A DNA stretch of 64,000 nt from Carnobacterium iners. GTDB lineage: Bacteria; Bacillota; Bacilli; Lactobacillales; Carnobacteriaceae. The stretch lies in assembly GCF_900177385.1 (NCBI RefSeq), contig NZ_FXBJ01000002.1:2174001-2238000 (forward strand), given 5' to 3'. The notes beneath the pieces were generated by a model. It did not search any database and was not told the DNA's origin. It was given only the letters and a program-made list of their open reading frames with translations. The translations under genes and the position numbers were made by a program. This document shows positions 19,601 through 29,432 of this stretch, piece after piece; position 1 is the stretch's first letter; each line of letters starts with the position of its first letter.

Positions 19601-20115
19601 CGCATTCCTCTTCCGCCACCTCCTAGTGCTGCCTTTACCATAATAGGATAGCCAAAAGTTTCACCAAATTTTATGACTTCTTCAACAGTTAATACAGGCC
19701 CTTGAGAACCCGGTATAGATTTTATACCAGCTGCGATTGCTGCTTCTTTAGCCTTAAGTTTATCTCCAAAAATATCTAAATGATGCAAATCAGGACCAAT
19801 GAAAATAATTCCTTCTTCTTCACAACGTCTAGCAAAATTTAAGTTTTCTGATAAAAAACCATAACCAGGATGAATTGCATCCGCATTAGAGTACTTTGCG
19901 ATACGAATCATATCTTCGATATCCAAATAAGCCTCTATCGGTTTTTTTCCTTCCCCTACTAAATAGGCTTCATCTGCTTTGAATCGATGAACAGATCCCT
20001 CGTCTTCCTGTGCGTATACAGCAACAGTCCCAATATGAAGCTCCGTCAAAGCGCGGAATATTCGGATGGCTATTTCTCCTCGATTAGCTACTAATACTTT
20101 TTTCACTATCTCCAC
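16675..20115 (-). CDS. pyc: pyruvate carboxylase
   Basis: Biotin enzyme that carboxylates pyruvate to oxaloacetate with ATP and bicarbonate, feeding aspartate synthesis. It has 1146 residues, the full length. In order: biotin carboxylase domain (about 1-455, with an ATP-grasp glycine loop KAALGGGGRGMR), carboxyltransferase domain with its catalytic TFRDAHQSLLATR motif near 545, a PC tetramerisation region, and a C-terminal biotin carrier domain with EAMKMETT and biotinyl-Lys1110. It lies next to ftsW, as in Bacillus. With pdhABCD nearby, it competes for pyruvate. Confidence 0.98.
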   Translation of the reverse strand: MEIVKKVLVANRGEIAIRIFRALTELHIGTVAVYAQEDEGSVHRFKADEAYLVGEGKKPIEAYLDIEDMIRIAKYSNADAIHPGYGFLSENLNFARRCEEEGIIFIGPDLHHLDIFGDKLKAKEAAIAAGIKSIPGSQGPVLTVEEVIKFGETFGYPIMVKAALGGGGRGMRVAYSAEEVKDSFERARSEAKSAFGNDDIYVERYIQDPKHIEVQILGDTHGNIIHLYERDCSVQRRHQKVVEVAPCVSIPDELRLKMCESAVQLMKHVGYVNAGTVEFLLEGNEFYFIEVNPRVQVEHTITELITGIDIVQAQILIAQGKNLHSEIAIPAQENIPLMGAAIQCRITTEDPLNGFLPDTGKIDTYRSPGGFGIRLDAGNGFQGTVVSPFFDSLLVKVCTHASTFELAAQKMTRSLREFRIRGVKTNIPFMDNVISHPVFLSGEAKTTFIDSTPELFVFSKVRDRGNKTMKYISTITVNGFPGIEKAPKKFYEPARRPKKLTLLNDVPLNAKGILEHQGVDAVVNWIKNTKEVLLTDTTFRDAHQSLLATRVRTQDFLNIAAETEKAIPQLFSSEVWGGATFDVAYRFLNEDPWERLEKLRHEMPNTLLQMLFRGSNAVGYQNYPDNVIESFIQQAAKSGVDVFRIFDSLNWIPQMEKSIQVVRDTGKIVEASICYTGDINDPLRTKYTIDYYKEMAKELENQGAHIIAIKDMAGILKPEAAYRLISELKDTVQVPIHLHTHDTSGNGIFTYALAVKAGVDIVDVAMSAMSSATSQPSMSSLYYSLLGTQRVPSINIENVQQINHYWEDVRTRYSDFENGVSAPQTEVYQHEMPGGQYSNLKQQAKAVGLADKWDEIKKIYALVNQMFGDIIKVTPSSKVVGDMALFMVQNELTEEDVYNQGHSIDFPESVISFFMGDLGQPVGGFPEKLQKIVLKKSQPITVRPGILADPIDLEQTKVKLAKLINKEPSNEEVLSYVMYPEVFLDYQKNYEQFGDVTVLDTATFFHGMRTGESIEVQIEKGKTLIIKLNQIGEPNSEGNRTMYFDLNGQGREIVVKDKSITSTKVVRKKAEPTNKEHIGATMPGSIIEVLVSKGDRVSQGDPIVITEAMKMETTIKAAFDGVIDQIYVEADNLIETGDLLIEMIAK

Positions 20116-20174
20116 TCCTAAATCATCCGATTATTTTACTTACTATCTAACTTTACTTATACTTTATCATTTAA

Positions 20175-21344
20175 TCATTTAATCTTTTCAACTTCATTTT
20201 TTTTATTCATTGCACTTACATTTAAGACTAATCCAATTGAAATAGCCAAAACCAATGCGCTAGAGCCACCGTAACTGACAAACGGGAACGTTACACCTGT
20301 AATCGGCAAGAGCCCTAGAACCCCTCCTAAATTGATGGATCCTTGAACTAAAAACATTGTAGCAATTCCAATACACAGCAATGAACCAAAAGAATCTTTT
20401 GTACGGATTGCAATCAAATAAATTCGTAGTATCAAAAAACAAAAAAGGCTCAAAATCATTACTACTCCTAACAATCCTAACTCTTCTCCTAAGATTGAGA
20501 TAATAAAATCTGTGTAAGGCTCAGGCAAATAGCCTGTTTTTTGAACACTCTGTCCAATTCCTACACCAAGTACTCCTCCTCTACTGAGAGCATAATAGGA
20601 GTTGACTAATTGAAGTCCCGCACTTTCAGAGACTTCAAAAGGATCCCAAAAAGCTAAGAAACGATTATATTGATAAAGCTGTAGAAAAGGCAATCTAGTT
20701 CCAAAAGCACGTACTAATTCAACTGCTCCTAGAATAAGTGCGATACCAAGAGTTCCTATCGTAACGCCTAATTTAGTAGAAACACCGCTAGCAAATATCA
20801 TAATAATACCAATAAACAAGATAATTACTGCTCCACCTACATCTGGCTGAATAACAATTAGAAAAAGAATAATGCCAAATAGATAGGCTGGTTGTTTCAT
20901 AGAAGACCAGAAATTACGAATAATTTGTTGCTGTCTTCGAGAAAAGATGTAAGCAAAATACCAAATAACCGATATTTTTGCAAATTCAGCTGGTTGTATT
21001 CCAACTATACCAATATCAATCCACCCTTTTGCCCCATTGATTTCTTCTCCAAAAACAAGAAGATAGGCTAGCAGCAATACTGTAAATATAATCGTGTACT
21101 TAATTAGTTTTTTATATTTTAAATGGCTATATTTAATTGAAAAGATAAACATACTAATAAAAAGACCTATACATACAAATACAGCCTGTCTTAAAAAATA
21201 ATATTCCGGAGGTTTACCTTGGCTGATTACAGCATAACTACTAGCACTATAAACCATTAAAATACCAAATATAGATAAGATAAAATAAGGTATAAAAATA
21301 AACTGATCTAAATATTTTAACTTATTAATTATTTTTTTTATCAT
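20175..21344 (-). CDS. ftsW: FtsW, septal peptidoglycan polymerase (SEDS family)
   Basis: SEDS-family glycosyltransferase that polymerises lipid II at the division septum with a class B penicillin-binding protein. It has 389 residues with about ten membrane helices. Conserved SEDS features include GAKGWIDIGIVGIQPAEFAKIS, QPDVGGA, the extracellular loop with ALSRGGVLGVGIGQS and the C-terminal LLPITGVTFPFVSYGGSS. The gene follows ylaN by about 40 bp and precedes pyc, a conserved trio. Clusters of this type in Firmicutes favour FtsW over RodA. Confidence 0.93.
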   Translation of the reverse strand: MIKKIINKLKYLDQFIFIPYFILSIFGILMVYSASSYAVISQGKPPEYYFLRQAVFVCIGLFISMFIFSIKYSHLKYKKLIKYTIIFTVLLLAYLLVFGEEINGAKGWIDIGIVGIQPAEFAKISVIWYFAYIFSRRQQQIIRNFWSSMKQPAYLFGIILFLIVIQPDVGGAVIILFIGIIMIFASGVSTKLGVTIGTLGIALILGAVELVRAFGTRLPFLQLYQYNRFLAFWDPFEVSESAGLQLVNSYYALSRGGVLGVGIGQSVQKTGYLPEPYTDFIISILGEELGLLGVVMILSLFCFLILRIYLIAIRTKDSFGSLLCIGIATMFLVQGSINLGGVLGLLPITGVTFPFVSYGGSSALVLAISIGLVLNVSAMNKKNEVEKIK

Positions 21345-21384
21345 ACTGCCGGCTTAAAAGAAGCCCTTGGCCTCCTTTATTTTC

Positions 21385-21666
21385 TTACAGATTTTTTTCA
21401 TTATAAGCTTTTGTGTACAAATCATTTAATTTTTTTTCTAAATCACTTAAAATACGGTCACCTTCAGTTGAGTTAATGACTCCAATTTTTTTTGCAAAAG
21501 AAATTTCTTTTGATAGTCCAAACATTTGAGTATCAACAATTTCATTAAAAGCAGGGCATTCAGTTAGACACAACTGATTTTTTTGATTATTGATAAGTTG
21601 AAAGATTTTTGTAGCATCTTCTAATAAGACCTCAAGGGCCTCTTTTTTCTGAATATTGTTCAGCAT
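21385..21666 (-). CDS. ylaN: YlaN family protein (DUF1507)
   Basis: A 93-residue all-helical cytoplasmic protein. The sequence ALEVLLEDATKIFQLINNQKNQLCLTECPAFNEIVDTQMFGL covers the family core, with conserved cysteines in CLTEC. Bacillus and Staphylococcus YlaN has been linked to iron homeostasis by antagonising Fur; transferring that role here is inference. A strong SD (AAAGGAGGAAG) and a consensus promoter lie upstream. It heads the ylaN-ftsW-pyc unit. Confidence 0.92.
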   Translation of the reverse strand: MLNNIQKKEALEVLLEDATKIFQLINNQKNQLCLTECPAFNEIVDTQMFGLSKEISFAKKIGVINSTEGDRILSDLEKKLNDLYTKAYNEKNL

Positions 21667-21695
21667 AAATCTTCCTCCTTTAATGGAACATTTTT

Positions 21696-21724
21696 ATTAT
21701 ATCAACAATAAGGTCATCCAACAA
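21696..21724 (-). promoter_or_regulatory. sigma-A promoter of ylaN-ftsW-pyc
   Basis: Minus-strand TTGTTG (21724-21719), a 17-bp spacer and the perfect -10 TATAAT (21701-21696), about 25 bp ahead of the ylaN start. Confidence 0.7.
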
Positions 21725-21796
21725 TACGAAAGTATCGGTATTCTTATAAAGCTGAAACTAATCTATCACCATTTTCTCTTTCTTTTTTATAAAAAG

Positions 21797-21842
21797 CAAA
21801 AAAAAAGCTACTCAATGATTCAATATCATCGAGTAGCTTTTT
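21797..21842 (-). terminator. typA terminator
   Basis: Minus-strand AAAAAGCTACTC pairs with GAGTAGCTTTTT (21842-21831 and 21813-21802), followed by further Ts. It lies directly after typA. Confidence 0.9.
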
Positions 21843-21851
21843 AAAATAGAT

Positions 21852-23696
21852 TTAACCTATTTGAGAAGCTTTATTTTTCTTAGCTGATTTTTCACGTTCA
21901 TTTTTGTTTAACACTTGTTTACGTAAACGAATACTTTCTGGTGTAATCTCACAATACTCATCATCACCCAAGAATTCTAATGATTCTTCTAAAGTTAAAT
22001 GACGAGGTGCTTTGATAACGTTTGTCTGGTCTTTGTTAGCAGAACGAACGTTAGTCTTTTGTTTAGCTTTTGTAATATTAACAGTAATATCATTTTCGCG
22101 AGAGTTTTCTCCAACGATCATCCCTTCGTATATCTCTGTTGAAGGCTCGATGAAGATTGTTCCTCGGTCTTCAACTCCCATGATACCGTAAGTTGTTGTT
22201 TTACCAGTTTCAGTTGAAACTAATGCACCATTACGACGTCCACCAATTTTAGTTCTCAAACGTGGAAGATATTGATCGAAAGTATGATTCATAATTCCGT
22301 ATCCCCTTGTCATTGAAAGGAACTCGGTAGAGTAGCCAATTAAACCACGAGCCGGAGCTAGGAAAGTTAATTTAACTTGTCCATTGCCGTTGTTAACCAT
22401 ATCTTGCATTTCGCCTTTACGAGCACTTAAAGATTCAATGATTGATCCCATGTATTCTTCAGGAGTATCAATTTGTACTAATTCAAAAGGTTCACACTGA
22501 ACTCCATCAAAATCACGTAAAATAACTTCAGGACGAGATACTTGCAACTCGTATCCTTCACGTCTCATATTCTCAATTAAAATAGCCAAGTGTAATTCTC
22601 CACGTCCAGAAACAATCCAAGCATCAGGTGATGCGGTGTTTTCAATACGCATAGAAACATCGGTATGCAATTCAGACATCAAACGGTCTTCAATTTTACG
22701 AGATGTAACCCATTTCCCTTCGCGTCCTGCGAATGGAGAGTTATTTACTAAGAAAGTCATCTGTAAAGTAGGCTCATCGATGTGAAGTATTGGCAATGGA
22801 TCAATATGATTTGTAGGTGTAACTGTCTCTCCTACAAAAATATCTTCCATACCGGAAACTGCAATTAATTCCCCCGCTTTTGCTTCATCAATTTCAACAC
22901 GGTCTAAACCGAAGAAACCAAGCAATTTAGTAACGCGGAAATTCTTAGTAGATCCATCTAATTTACTCAGCGTAACGCTATCTCCGACTTTAATTTTACC
23001 ACGGAATACACGTCCAATACCAATTCTTCCGACATAATCACTGTAATCTAATAGTGATACTTGGAATTGTAGTGGTTCATCCGAATTATCAATAGGAGCA
23101 GGAATTTCACTAAGAATTGTATCAAAGATATAATTCATTGTTTCTTCTTGTTCCTCTTTATTATCAGATAGACTACTTGTACCATTCATAGCAGAAGCAT
23201 AGATAACAGGGAAATCTAACTGGTCATCATCTGCACCCAATTCGATAAATAATTCAAGAACTTCATCAACAACCTCTGCAGGACGAGCTGAGTCTTTATC
23301 AATTTTGTTAACAACTACGATTGGAACTAATTTTTGCTCTAATGCTTTTTTTAATACAAACCTTGTTTGAGGCATTGTACCTTCGTATGAATCTACGACT
23401 AAAACTACTCCGTCAACCATTTTCATAATACGTTCAACTTCTCCACCAAAGTCAGCATGTCCTGGAGTATCCAAGATATTGATGTGAGTATCTTTGTATT
23501 TAACAGCTGTGTTTTTAGCTAAAATTGTAATGCCTCGCTCTTGCTCAAGAGCATTTGAGTCCATTGCGCGTTCAGCCAATTTGCTATGAGAATGTAATGT
23601 GTCAGATTGTTTCAATAATTCATCCACCAATGTTGTTTTGCCGTGATCGACGTGGGCAATAATGGCTACATTTCTAATATCTTCTCTTCTTATCAT
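21852..23696 (-). CDS. typA: TypA/BipA ribosome-associated GTPase
   Basis: Translational GTPase that helps assembly of the 50S subunit, especially under cold or other stress. It has 614 residues. The G1 loop AHVDHGKTT is at residues 14-22, the G2 effector RGITI follows, then DTPGHADF (G3) and NKIDK (G4). The EF-G-like domains and the family-specific C-terminal domain follow ([26 protein letters not shown]). SD GGAGGAA is upstream. It is monocistronic with its own terminator. Confidence 0.97.
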   Translation of the reverse strand: MIRREDIRNVAIIAHVDHGKTTLVDELLKQSDTLHSHSKLAERAMDSNALEQERGITILAKNTAVKYKDTHINILDTPGHADFGGEVERIMKMVDGVVLVVDSYEGTMPQTRFVLKKALEQKLVPIVVVNKIDKDSARPAEVVDEVLELFIELGADDDQLDFPVIYASAMNGTSSLSDNKEEQEETMNYIFDTILSEIPAPIDNSDEPLQFQVSLLDYSDYVGRIGIGRVFRGKIKVGDSVTLSKLDGSTKNFRVTKLLGFFGLDRVEIDEAKAGELIAVSGMEDIFVGETVTPTNHIDPLPILHIDEPTLQMTFLVNNSPFAGREGKWVTSRKIEDRLMSELHTDVSMRIENTASPDAWIVSGRGELHLAILIENMRREGYELQVSRPEVILRDFDGVQCEPFELVQIDTPEEYMGSIIESLSARKGEMQDMVNNGNGQVKLTFLAPARGLIGYSTEFLSMTRGYGIMNHTFDQYLPRLRTKIGGRRNGALVSTETGKTTTYGIMGVEDRGTIFIEPSTEIYEGMIVGENSRENDITVNITKAKQKTNVRSANKDQTNVIKAPRHLTLEESLEFLGDDEYCEITPESIRLRKQVLNKNEREKSAKKNKASQIG

Positions 23697-24030
23697 TACT
23701 ATATTCCTCCATGATTCTTATCATTATTTCAATACTTCTGATTGGCTATCTATCAACATGAAAATTAATTTATCCAATTTATGCACTTGAACTTTTCATA
23801 AGTTTCTGCTCATTTCAGGATGAAAACGCATTGAAAACTTATGAAGACAACTATCAACTTGTACAGTCTAACACTAAAACAAAAGATTTAAAAGAAAAAA
23901 GTTGATGTTAGCGGTATATTTTTATTATTTTTTTATGAAAACGTTCTATTTAAAGCTAGTTCAAGTTTTCTCTTTATTAATTAAAACTATCTTTACTTTA
24001 ATATGGAAGACTCTTTATTTAACTATTTCC
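23697..24030. other. typA leader and suhB 3' region without a gene, with a nested inverted repeat
   Basis: A 334-bp AT-rich stretch. It includes the typA leader on the minus strand. CATAAGTTT (23797-23805) and AAACTTATG (23835-23843) form a 9-bp inverted repeat around a smaller TTTCA/TGAAA hairpin. No reading frame here has a ribosome site or family resemblance, and no clear sigma-A promoter was found. Confidence 0.4.
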
Positions 24031-24807
24031 TTATTTAAAGTTCTTTATTATTTCTTTATGAGCAGATGGTGTCGCTACAACTGTTTTGTTGTGACACAGC
24101 ATATCGATTATTTCTCCATTTAACTGGGTATAAATTAACCCTAATTCTTCTGCTATTATTTTGCCAGCGGCAATATCCCAAGGAGCTAAAGATGCTCCAA
24201 TATAAGCAACTAACTTACCTGTCGCTACTCGCGTTGTTTCAAGACCGGCTGAACCAATCATACGCACACCGCTACTAGCTCTTCCAATTCTTCTTGCTTC
24301 ATCGCTATTTTCGTTGGTCATTAAGCGGTGGCTGATTGCAACTAGGCCTTCTCGTAAAGGGATATCTTCTACCCTTTCCAGTTGTTCTCCATTCAAATAA
24401 GCCCCTTGATTTTTTGCAGCCGAATAAAGCTCATCTCTCATAACGTCGTATACATATCCTAAATAGCCTATACCATTTTCATAAATACCTATCATAATAG
24501 CAAAATCACTTTTTTGCTTGACAAAATTTAGCGTTCCATCAATAGGATCTATTATCCAAACTGTCCCCTTCAAATCTGTAAAGGGATATTTCGAACTTTC
24601 TTCTCCTAAGACTCTTTCTCCAGGAAAATAAGTACTTATTTTTTCAATAAAAAATTGTTCGATTTTCTTATCAATATTTGTTACTAAATCTGTTCGAGTT
24701 GTTTTTTCTTCTACACTAATGGTCTGTTCAAAAGATTTTTTACTTATCTTTGCAGCTTCATAGAGCCATTCTTCAATTAATTGATCTCGCTCAATTAGTC
24801 TATTCAA
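24031..24807 (-). CDS. suhB: inositol monophosphatase family phosphatase
   Basis: Magnesium-dependent sugar/inositol phosphatase fold with 258 residues. The metal-binding motifs are present: GEESS with the following acidic residues, DPIDGTLNF, and WDIAAGKII near the C-terminus. The start is a TTG at 24807 preceded by GGAAGTGGG; there is no better ATG. The Bacillus equivalent (YktC) sits in the same neighbourhood beside a UPF0223 gene. The physiological substrate (inositol phosphate, fructose bisphosphate or other) cannot be told from the sequence. Confidence 0.9.
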   Translation of the reverse strand: MNRLIERDQLIEEWLYEAAKISKKSFEQTISVEEKTTRTDLVTNIDKKIEQFFIEKISTYFPGERVLGEESSKYPFTDLKGTVWIIDPIDGTLNFVKQKSDFAIMIGIYENGIGYLGYVYDVMRDELYSAAKNQGAYLNGEQLERVEDIPLREGLVAISHRLMTNENSDEARRIGRASSGVRMIGSAGLETTRVATGKLVAYIGASLAPWDIAAGKIIAEELGLIYTQLNGEIIDMLCHNKTVVATPSAHKEIIKNFK

Positions 24808-24860
24808 GGACCCACTTCCTTTCTTCTATTATTTAGGTTAACTTATTTAAATGTAAATTT

Positions 24861-25157
24861 CTATCTACTTCCTTTACTTTTGTCCATAAAAATATTCTTT
24901 TTATCTAGTTTTTTAGCTTCTTGATATACTGCATAGACAGAATATCCAGAAATGGATTCAAATTGACGACACCATTTTTTCTCTTCCCCAATAGATGGGA
25001 TAACTTCTTTAAATTCGCGATAACTTATCATAAACTGCTCCTTTTTTATTCCAATTTCATAAGCTAACTCAACTGCTCGCCACAAGTTAATCACTTTTGT
25101 CATTTCCTCTTTTGTCCAATCATAATCCATTGGGTAACTGTAACTTTTATTTTCCAT
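24861..25157 (-). CDS. UPF0223 family protein (YktA-like)
   Basis: A small cytoplasmic helical protein. From the ATG at 25157 it has 98 residues and carries the family signature YPMDYDWTKEEMTKVINLW near the start and KEVIPSIGEEKKWCRQFE in the middle. An in-frame upstream start overlaps the preceding pseudogene; AAAGGAG supports the ATG at 25157. The stop of the upstream LDH-like pseudogene overlaps this ATG by one base (TAATG), so the two were once translationally coupled. The function is unknown. Confidence 0.88.
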   Translation of the reverse strand: MENKSYSYPMDYDWTKEEMTKVINLWRAVELAYEIGIKKEQFMISYREFKEVIPSIGEEKKWCRQFESISGYSVYAVYQEAKKLDKKNIFMDKSKGSR

Positions 25158-26111
25158 TATAAGCTCCTTTGACCTTTTTCTATCCAATCTAAATACTCGC
25201 GAGTTTCTTTTGCTGCTTTAAACAATTCTTTTTTTCTGAATCCGAAAAAAAGTTCAGATATCTTATTTATGCCGTCTTTTCCCAGTAAAATAGGTAAAGA
25301 TAATGGAATATTTGTTAAATCATCTACATCAACTAGATGCATCAACGTAACCAATGTTTTTTCATCATCAAAAATAAATTGAGTTAGCTCAACTAAGGCA
25401 GATACCGTTGTAAAATAAGATTTATTTTCAAGAGAAAATAAATCTTTTTCTGAAAGAAATGAGTCAATATTTATTCTATCATTTTGATTAAAATAATTCT
25501 TTTTGTCCACCATCAGTCTAAGAATTGGCATTCCACCGATATTAGATCGGATCAAAGTCGTTATTTTACTTTCTCTTTTGCTTCCACCAACAATAAAGGC
25601 ACTAATATTCGTAAAAGATACGGATAATTTTTTGCTTAATAGTTGTCTGAAGAGTGTAGAATCTATATACGTCCCTAGTCCGATAATTCTTTCTTTAGGA
25701 ATACCAGAAAATTTCCAAGCAAGATAGGTAAACATATCTGTCGGTTCAGTAGCAATTAAAATTAATCCGTTGAACCCCATTGGCCATCGCCCTTTTAATT
25801 ACATTAAGAATTAATAATATATTCCTTCTGATGTAGCTATCGTTTGATTCATCCACTTTTCTTTCTTCATACGCCGTTATAATCAATAGATCAGTTGTAA
25901 GGAAATCCTTTGCACTAGCAACAGTAAAAGAACTTGCTGATTAAAAAGAGGAAGCATATTGTAGAACTTGTAATTTATTTTCTTCTGAGGATAGAAGTTC
26001 ATAAAATAAAATGCTTGCTGCTGTTAATTTTAACATACTTAAGAAGGTAAAAAGGTAAGTTACTTCATTCGTACCTGCAATAATAATCTCTTCCATCTGT
26101 TCTTTACTCAC
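25157..26111 (-). pseudogene. decayed L-lactate dehydrogenase-like gene (nonsense plus frameshift)
   Basis: The minus strand reads as a whole LDH/MDH-family protein starting at a GTG (26111, SD GGAGGAG), but it is broken twice. A TAA at 25943-25941 follows QYASSF, and an extra G in a GGGG run near 25779-25776 shifts the frame just after AMAN. Removing it restores AMANGFNGLILIATEPTDM, the LDH core. The rest (WKFSGIPKERIIGLGTYIDS) is clearly LDH. Key residues are also lost: the Rossmann glycine motif is AGTNEV instead of GxGxxG, and the GEHGD catalytic-histidine motif reads GGSKRE. The gene is therefore probably long dead rather than a sequencing artefact. Confidence 0.88.
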
Positions 26112-26226
26112 TAAATCTCCTCCAACAACCTATTTAAACACTATTAATTAATAAGAAAATCAAGTCTGTTGTATTTCTAATTTTTCTTATTATACCAAAT
26201 TTTTTATGATTTACTTTATTATATGT

Positions 26227-26265
26227 AAAAAAACACTTATTCAGATTAAGAATAAGTGCTTTTTT
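26227..26265 (-). terminator. terminator of the pdh operon
   Basis: Minus-strand CACTTATTC (26258-26250) pairs with GAATAAGTG (26242-26234), followed by TTTTTTTAC. It lies about 55 bp beyond the pdhD stop. Confidence 0.9.
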
Positions 26266-26318
26266 CATTATAGACACGTCTTTATTGGAACAATAAAGAC
26301 AATTAAAACTCTATTAAA

Positions 26319-27725
26319 TTACATGTGAATTGGTAAACCTAATGCTAATTCTGAAGCATCCATAACTGTTTCAGCTAAAGATGGGTGAGCATGGATAGTT
26401 AATGCAATATCTTCTGCTACCATTCCAGCTTCAATAGCCAATCCTAGTTCAGCAATGACATCACTAGCACCAATACCAGCAATTTGTGCTCCAACAATCA
26501 GACCATCTTCTTTATTTGTTACTAGACGTACAAAACCATCCGTTGCATTTAAAGAAAGGGCACGTCCATTACCAGCTAATGGGAATTTTGATGCTTTAAC
26601 ATCCATCCCTTTTTCTTTAGCTTCTGCAAGAGTTAATCCTACAACAGCTAATTCTGGATCTGTAAAGGCTACAGCTGGCATTGCTTTGTAATCAACAGCT
26701 ACTTTTTTTCCAGAGATTGCTTCTGCAGCAATCTTAGCTTCATAACTTGCTTTGTGAGCTAATGCTGCACCAGGAACGATATCTCCAATAGCAAAAATGT
26801 TTTTAGCGCTTGTACGTCCTTGTTCGTCTACTTTAACTAACCCACGGTCAGTCATTTCAACTCCAGCACCTTCTAATCCAAGCTCATCTGTGTTAGGACG
26901 ACGGCCAACAGTTACCATTACGTAATCAGCGTCAATTGATTTTTCTTTACCGTTTACTTCATATTTAACAGTTACGCCATTTTCGGTTTGAATCGCTTCT
27001 TTAGCCATTGCAGATGTCTCAATTGTTACACCTTTTTTTGCAAAATTAGTTGTAACATATTTAATCATGTCTTTTTCAAAAGTGGGCATAATAGAATCTG
27101 TTCCTTCTAAAATAGTTACATCAGCGCCTAAGTTAGCATATGCGCCAGCAAGTTCACTACCAATGTAGCCTCCCCCAACAACAATTAATTTTTTAGGTAC
27201 TTCAAGAAGTGCTAAACCACCGGTTGAATCAATAACACGTTTACCAAATTTGAAACCTTTGATTTCAATCGGACGGCTACCAGTTGCAACGATTGCATTA
27301 TTAAAAGAATACGTTTGGCCAGTTTTTTCTCCCATAACGCGCATAGTGTGCTCGTCATTGAAATAAGCTTCTCCTCTTAAAATTTCAATCTTATTTTTTT
27401 TCAATAAGCCTTCGACACCTTTGGTAAGAGTCGATACCACTTTATTGTTTTTCCATTCTTGAGTCTTAGCAAAGTCTAAAACAACATTCTCAGCTGTGAT
27501 TCCAAAAGCTTCTGAATGCATAGCGTCTTGATAATGATGTCCGGCACTAATCAAAGCTTTTGATGGAATACAACCAACGTTTAAACAAACGCCGCCGATA
27601 TTTTCTCTTTCTACGATGGCTACTTTTTGTCCCATTTGAGCAGCGCGTATTGCCGCAACATATCCTCCTGGGCCTGAACCGATAACAACTGTATCTAACT
27701 CTATTGCGAAATCTCCTACTACCAT
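26319..27725 (-). CDS. pdhD: dihydrolipoyl dehydrogenase (E3 of pyruvate dehydrogenase)
   Basis: FAD enzyme that reoxidises the dihydrolipoyl groups of the E2 core, passing electrons to NAD. It has 468 residues. The FAD motif [10 protein letters not shown] starts near residue 16, the redox-active disulfide is Cys47/Cys52 ([13 protein letters not shown]), the NAD motif [10 protein letters not shown] is present, and the C-terminal HAHPSLAE holds the base His. It is the last gene of pdhABCD, 13 bp after pdhC. It could also serve other 2-oxo acid complexes, none of which are in the window. Confidence 0.97.
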   Translation of the reverse strand: MVVGDFAIELDTVVIGSGPGGYVAAIRAAQMGQKVAIVERENIGGVCLNVGCIPSKALISAGHHYQDAMHSEAFGITAENVVLDFAKTQEWKNNKVVSTLTKGVEGLLKKNKIEILRGEAYFNDEHTMRVMGEKTGQTYSFNNAIVATGSRPIEIKGFKFGKRVIDSTGGLALLEVPKKLIVVGGGYIGSELAGAYANLGADVTILEGTDSIMPTFEKDMIKYVTTNFAKKGVTIETSAMAKEAIQTENGVTVKYEVNGKEKSIDADYVMVTVGRRPNTDELGLEGAGVEMTDRGLVKVDEQGRTSAKNIFAIGDIVPGAALAHKASYEAKIAAEAISGKKVAVDYKAMPAVAFTDPELAVVGLTLAEAKEKGMDVKASKFPLAGNGRALSLNATDGFVRLVTNKEDGLIVGAQIAGIGASDVIAELGLAIEAGMVAEDIALTIHAHPSLAETVMDASELALGLPIHM

Positions 27726-27738
27726 CTTTAACTCACCT

Positions 27739-29358
27739 TTATCCTTCCATCAATAATAATTCTGGATCAGCAAGCAATGTTTTTAATTCATTCATTGCTT
27801 TTTGTGCAGTTGCACCATCTATAATACGATGGTCAAAGCTTAATGATAACTGCATAACAGGTGCTACAACAATCTCATCATCTGCATTTACGACTGCTTT
27901 TTTAGCAATCCGACCAACACCTAAGATAGCAACTTCTGGGTAGTTAATAACTGGTGTAAACCAACCGCCACCAATTGAACCAATATTACTTACTGAGATA
28001 GAACCGCTACTCATTTCATTTGCTGCTAACTTACCTTCTGTTGCTTTACCAGAAAGTTCAGTAATTTCCTTTGCGATAGTGAAGATACTCTTAGCATCTG
28101 CATCTTTAATAACTGGTACAAATAAACCACGATCAGTATCAGTAGCAATACCAACATTAAAGTAATGTTTGTATACGACTTCGTTTGTTGTATCATCAAT
28201 TGAAGCGTTCATTGCTGGATATTTACGTAAAACAGACACAATTGCTTTAACAACGTAAGGTAAGAATGTTAACTTAATACCTTTATCCGCTGCAATATCC
28301 TTGAAATGCTTACGATGAGCCATTAATTTAGTTGAGTCAACTTCATCAAACAACGTAACATGTGGAGCAGTTGCTTTACTGTTTACCATTGCTTTAGCGA
28401 TTGCTTTACGCATTGGAGTCATTGCTTCACGAGTTTCAAGTTCAGTCTGATTAGATTTAAACGCTGTAGCCGGAGCTACTGCTTTAGCTACAGGAGCTTG
28501 TTTTGTTTGAGTTGCTGCAGTTGTTGCAGTTTCTTGTTTTGCTGAACTAACTGCTGGAGTTGCACCATTTTTATTAAAGTTAGTGATATCTTCTCTTGTT
28601 ACACGGTTATGTTTGCCTGTTGGTGTAACTAATGTAATATCTACATCGTTTTCACGAGCAAATTGACGCACTGAAGGCATAGCTTGTACACGTTTGTTAG
28701 AGTCAGAAGACTTAACAACGTTTGCTGTTGCAGCTACTTGTGCTGTCTCTTGAACATTATTTACAACTGCAGGTGTTGCACTTTCAGTGTTGTGTTCAGG
28801 TGAATCAATTTCAACGATTACCTGACCAACAGTAGCAACCGTTCCTTCTGCTACTAAAATCTTTTTAATTGTTCCGGTAACAGGTGAAGCAATCTCTTCA
28901 ACTGATTTATCGTTTTGGATCTCAACGATTGAATCTTCTTCTTTAATTTGATCCCCTTCAGCTACTAACCATTTCACAATTTCGCCTTCTGCCATTCCTT
29001 CTCCAACATCTGGTAATTTGAATTGATAGAAAGAAGTATTTTGAGTGCTTGAAGCAGATTCTTGAACTGGAGCAGATACTGGAGCCTCTGCCTCTTTCTC
29101 TTCTTCCTCATCTTCATGTCCTGGAGCATCAATTTCAACGATTACTTGACCAACAGTAGCAACGGTTCCTTCCGCTACTAAAATCTTTTTAATCGTTCCA
29201 GAAACGGGTGAAGCAATCTCTTCAACTGATTTGTCATTTTGAATTTCAACGATTGAATCTTCCTCTTTAATTACGTCTCCTTCAGCTACTAACCATTTTA
29301 CGATTTCGCCTTCTGCCATTCCTTCTCCAACATCCGGTAATTTAAATTTAAAAGCCAT
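27739..29358 (-). CDS. pdhC: dihydrolipoyl acetyltransferase (E2 of pyruvate dehydrogenase)
   Basis: Core of the pyruvate dehydrogenase complex; it transfers acetyl groups from lipoyl to CoA. It has 539 residues with two N-terminal lipoyl domains (about 2-80 and 110-188; lipoyl-lysines Lys43 and Lys151, each in NDKS), an acidic/Ala-Pro linker, a peripheral-subunit-binding domain (about 226-264, [15 protein letters not shown]), another Ala/Thr-rich linker and the catalytic domain ending in HRIIDG (about 510-515). The two lipoyl domains match at 72 of 76 aligned residues. Confidence 0.97.
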   Translation of the reverse strand: MAFKFKLPDVGEGMAEGEIVKWLVAEGDVIKEEDSIVEIQNDKSVEEIASPVSGTIKKILVAEGTVATVGQVIVEIDAPGHEDEEEEKEAEAPVSAPVQESASSTQNTSFYQFKLPDVGEGMAEGEIVKWLVAEGDQIKEEDSIVEIQNDKSVEEIASPVTGTIKKILVAEGTVATVGQVIVEIDSPEHNTESATPAVVNNVQETAQVAATANVVKSSDSNKRVQAMPSVRQFARENDVDITLVTPTGKHNRVTREDITNFNKNGATPAVSSAKQETATTAATQTKQAPVAKAVAPATAFKSNQTELETREAMTPMRKAIAKAMVNSKATAPHVTLFDEVDSTKLMAHRKHFKDIAADKGIKLTFLPYVVKAIVSVLRKYPAMNASIDDTTNEVVYKHYFNVGIATDTDRGLFVPVIKDADAKSIFTIAKEITELSGKATEGKLAANEMSSGSISVSNIGSIGGGWFTPVINYPEVAILGVGRIAKKAVVNADDEIVVAPVMQLSLSFDHRIIDGATAQKAMNELKTLLADPELLLMEG

Positions 29359-29432
29359 TTTTGATTTTCTTCCCTTCTATACTAGAATTTCTATTTTTTT
29401 GACTTACAAGATTAAATGGACAACTTAAAATC

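Noticed and set aside
23934-23950. cre-like ATGAAAACGTTCTAT between suhB and typA
   Set aside because: Second half lacks the terminal CA, and it does not sit at a recognised promoter.
23902-24123. 73-codon plus-strand open frame overlapping the end of suhB
   Set aside because: Low-complexity Phe/Tyr/Leu sequence, no ribosome site, antisense to a real gene.
25157-25780. Intact 207-residue C-terminal LDH-like protein
   Set aside because: Its ATG exists only because of the frameshift; no SD precedes it, and the matching N-terminal LDH sequence lies upstream in another frame, so it is part of a pseudogene.
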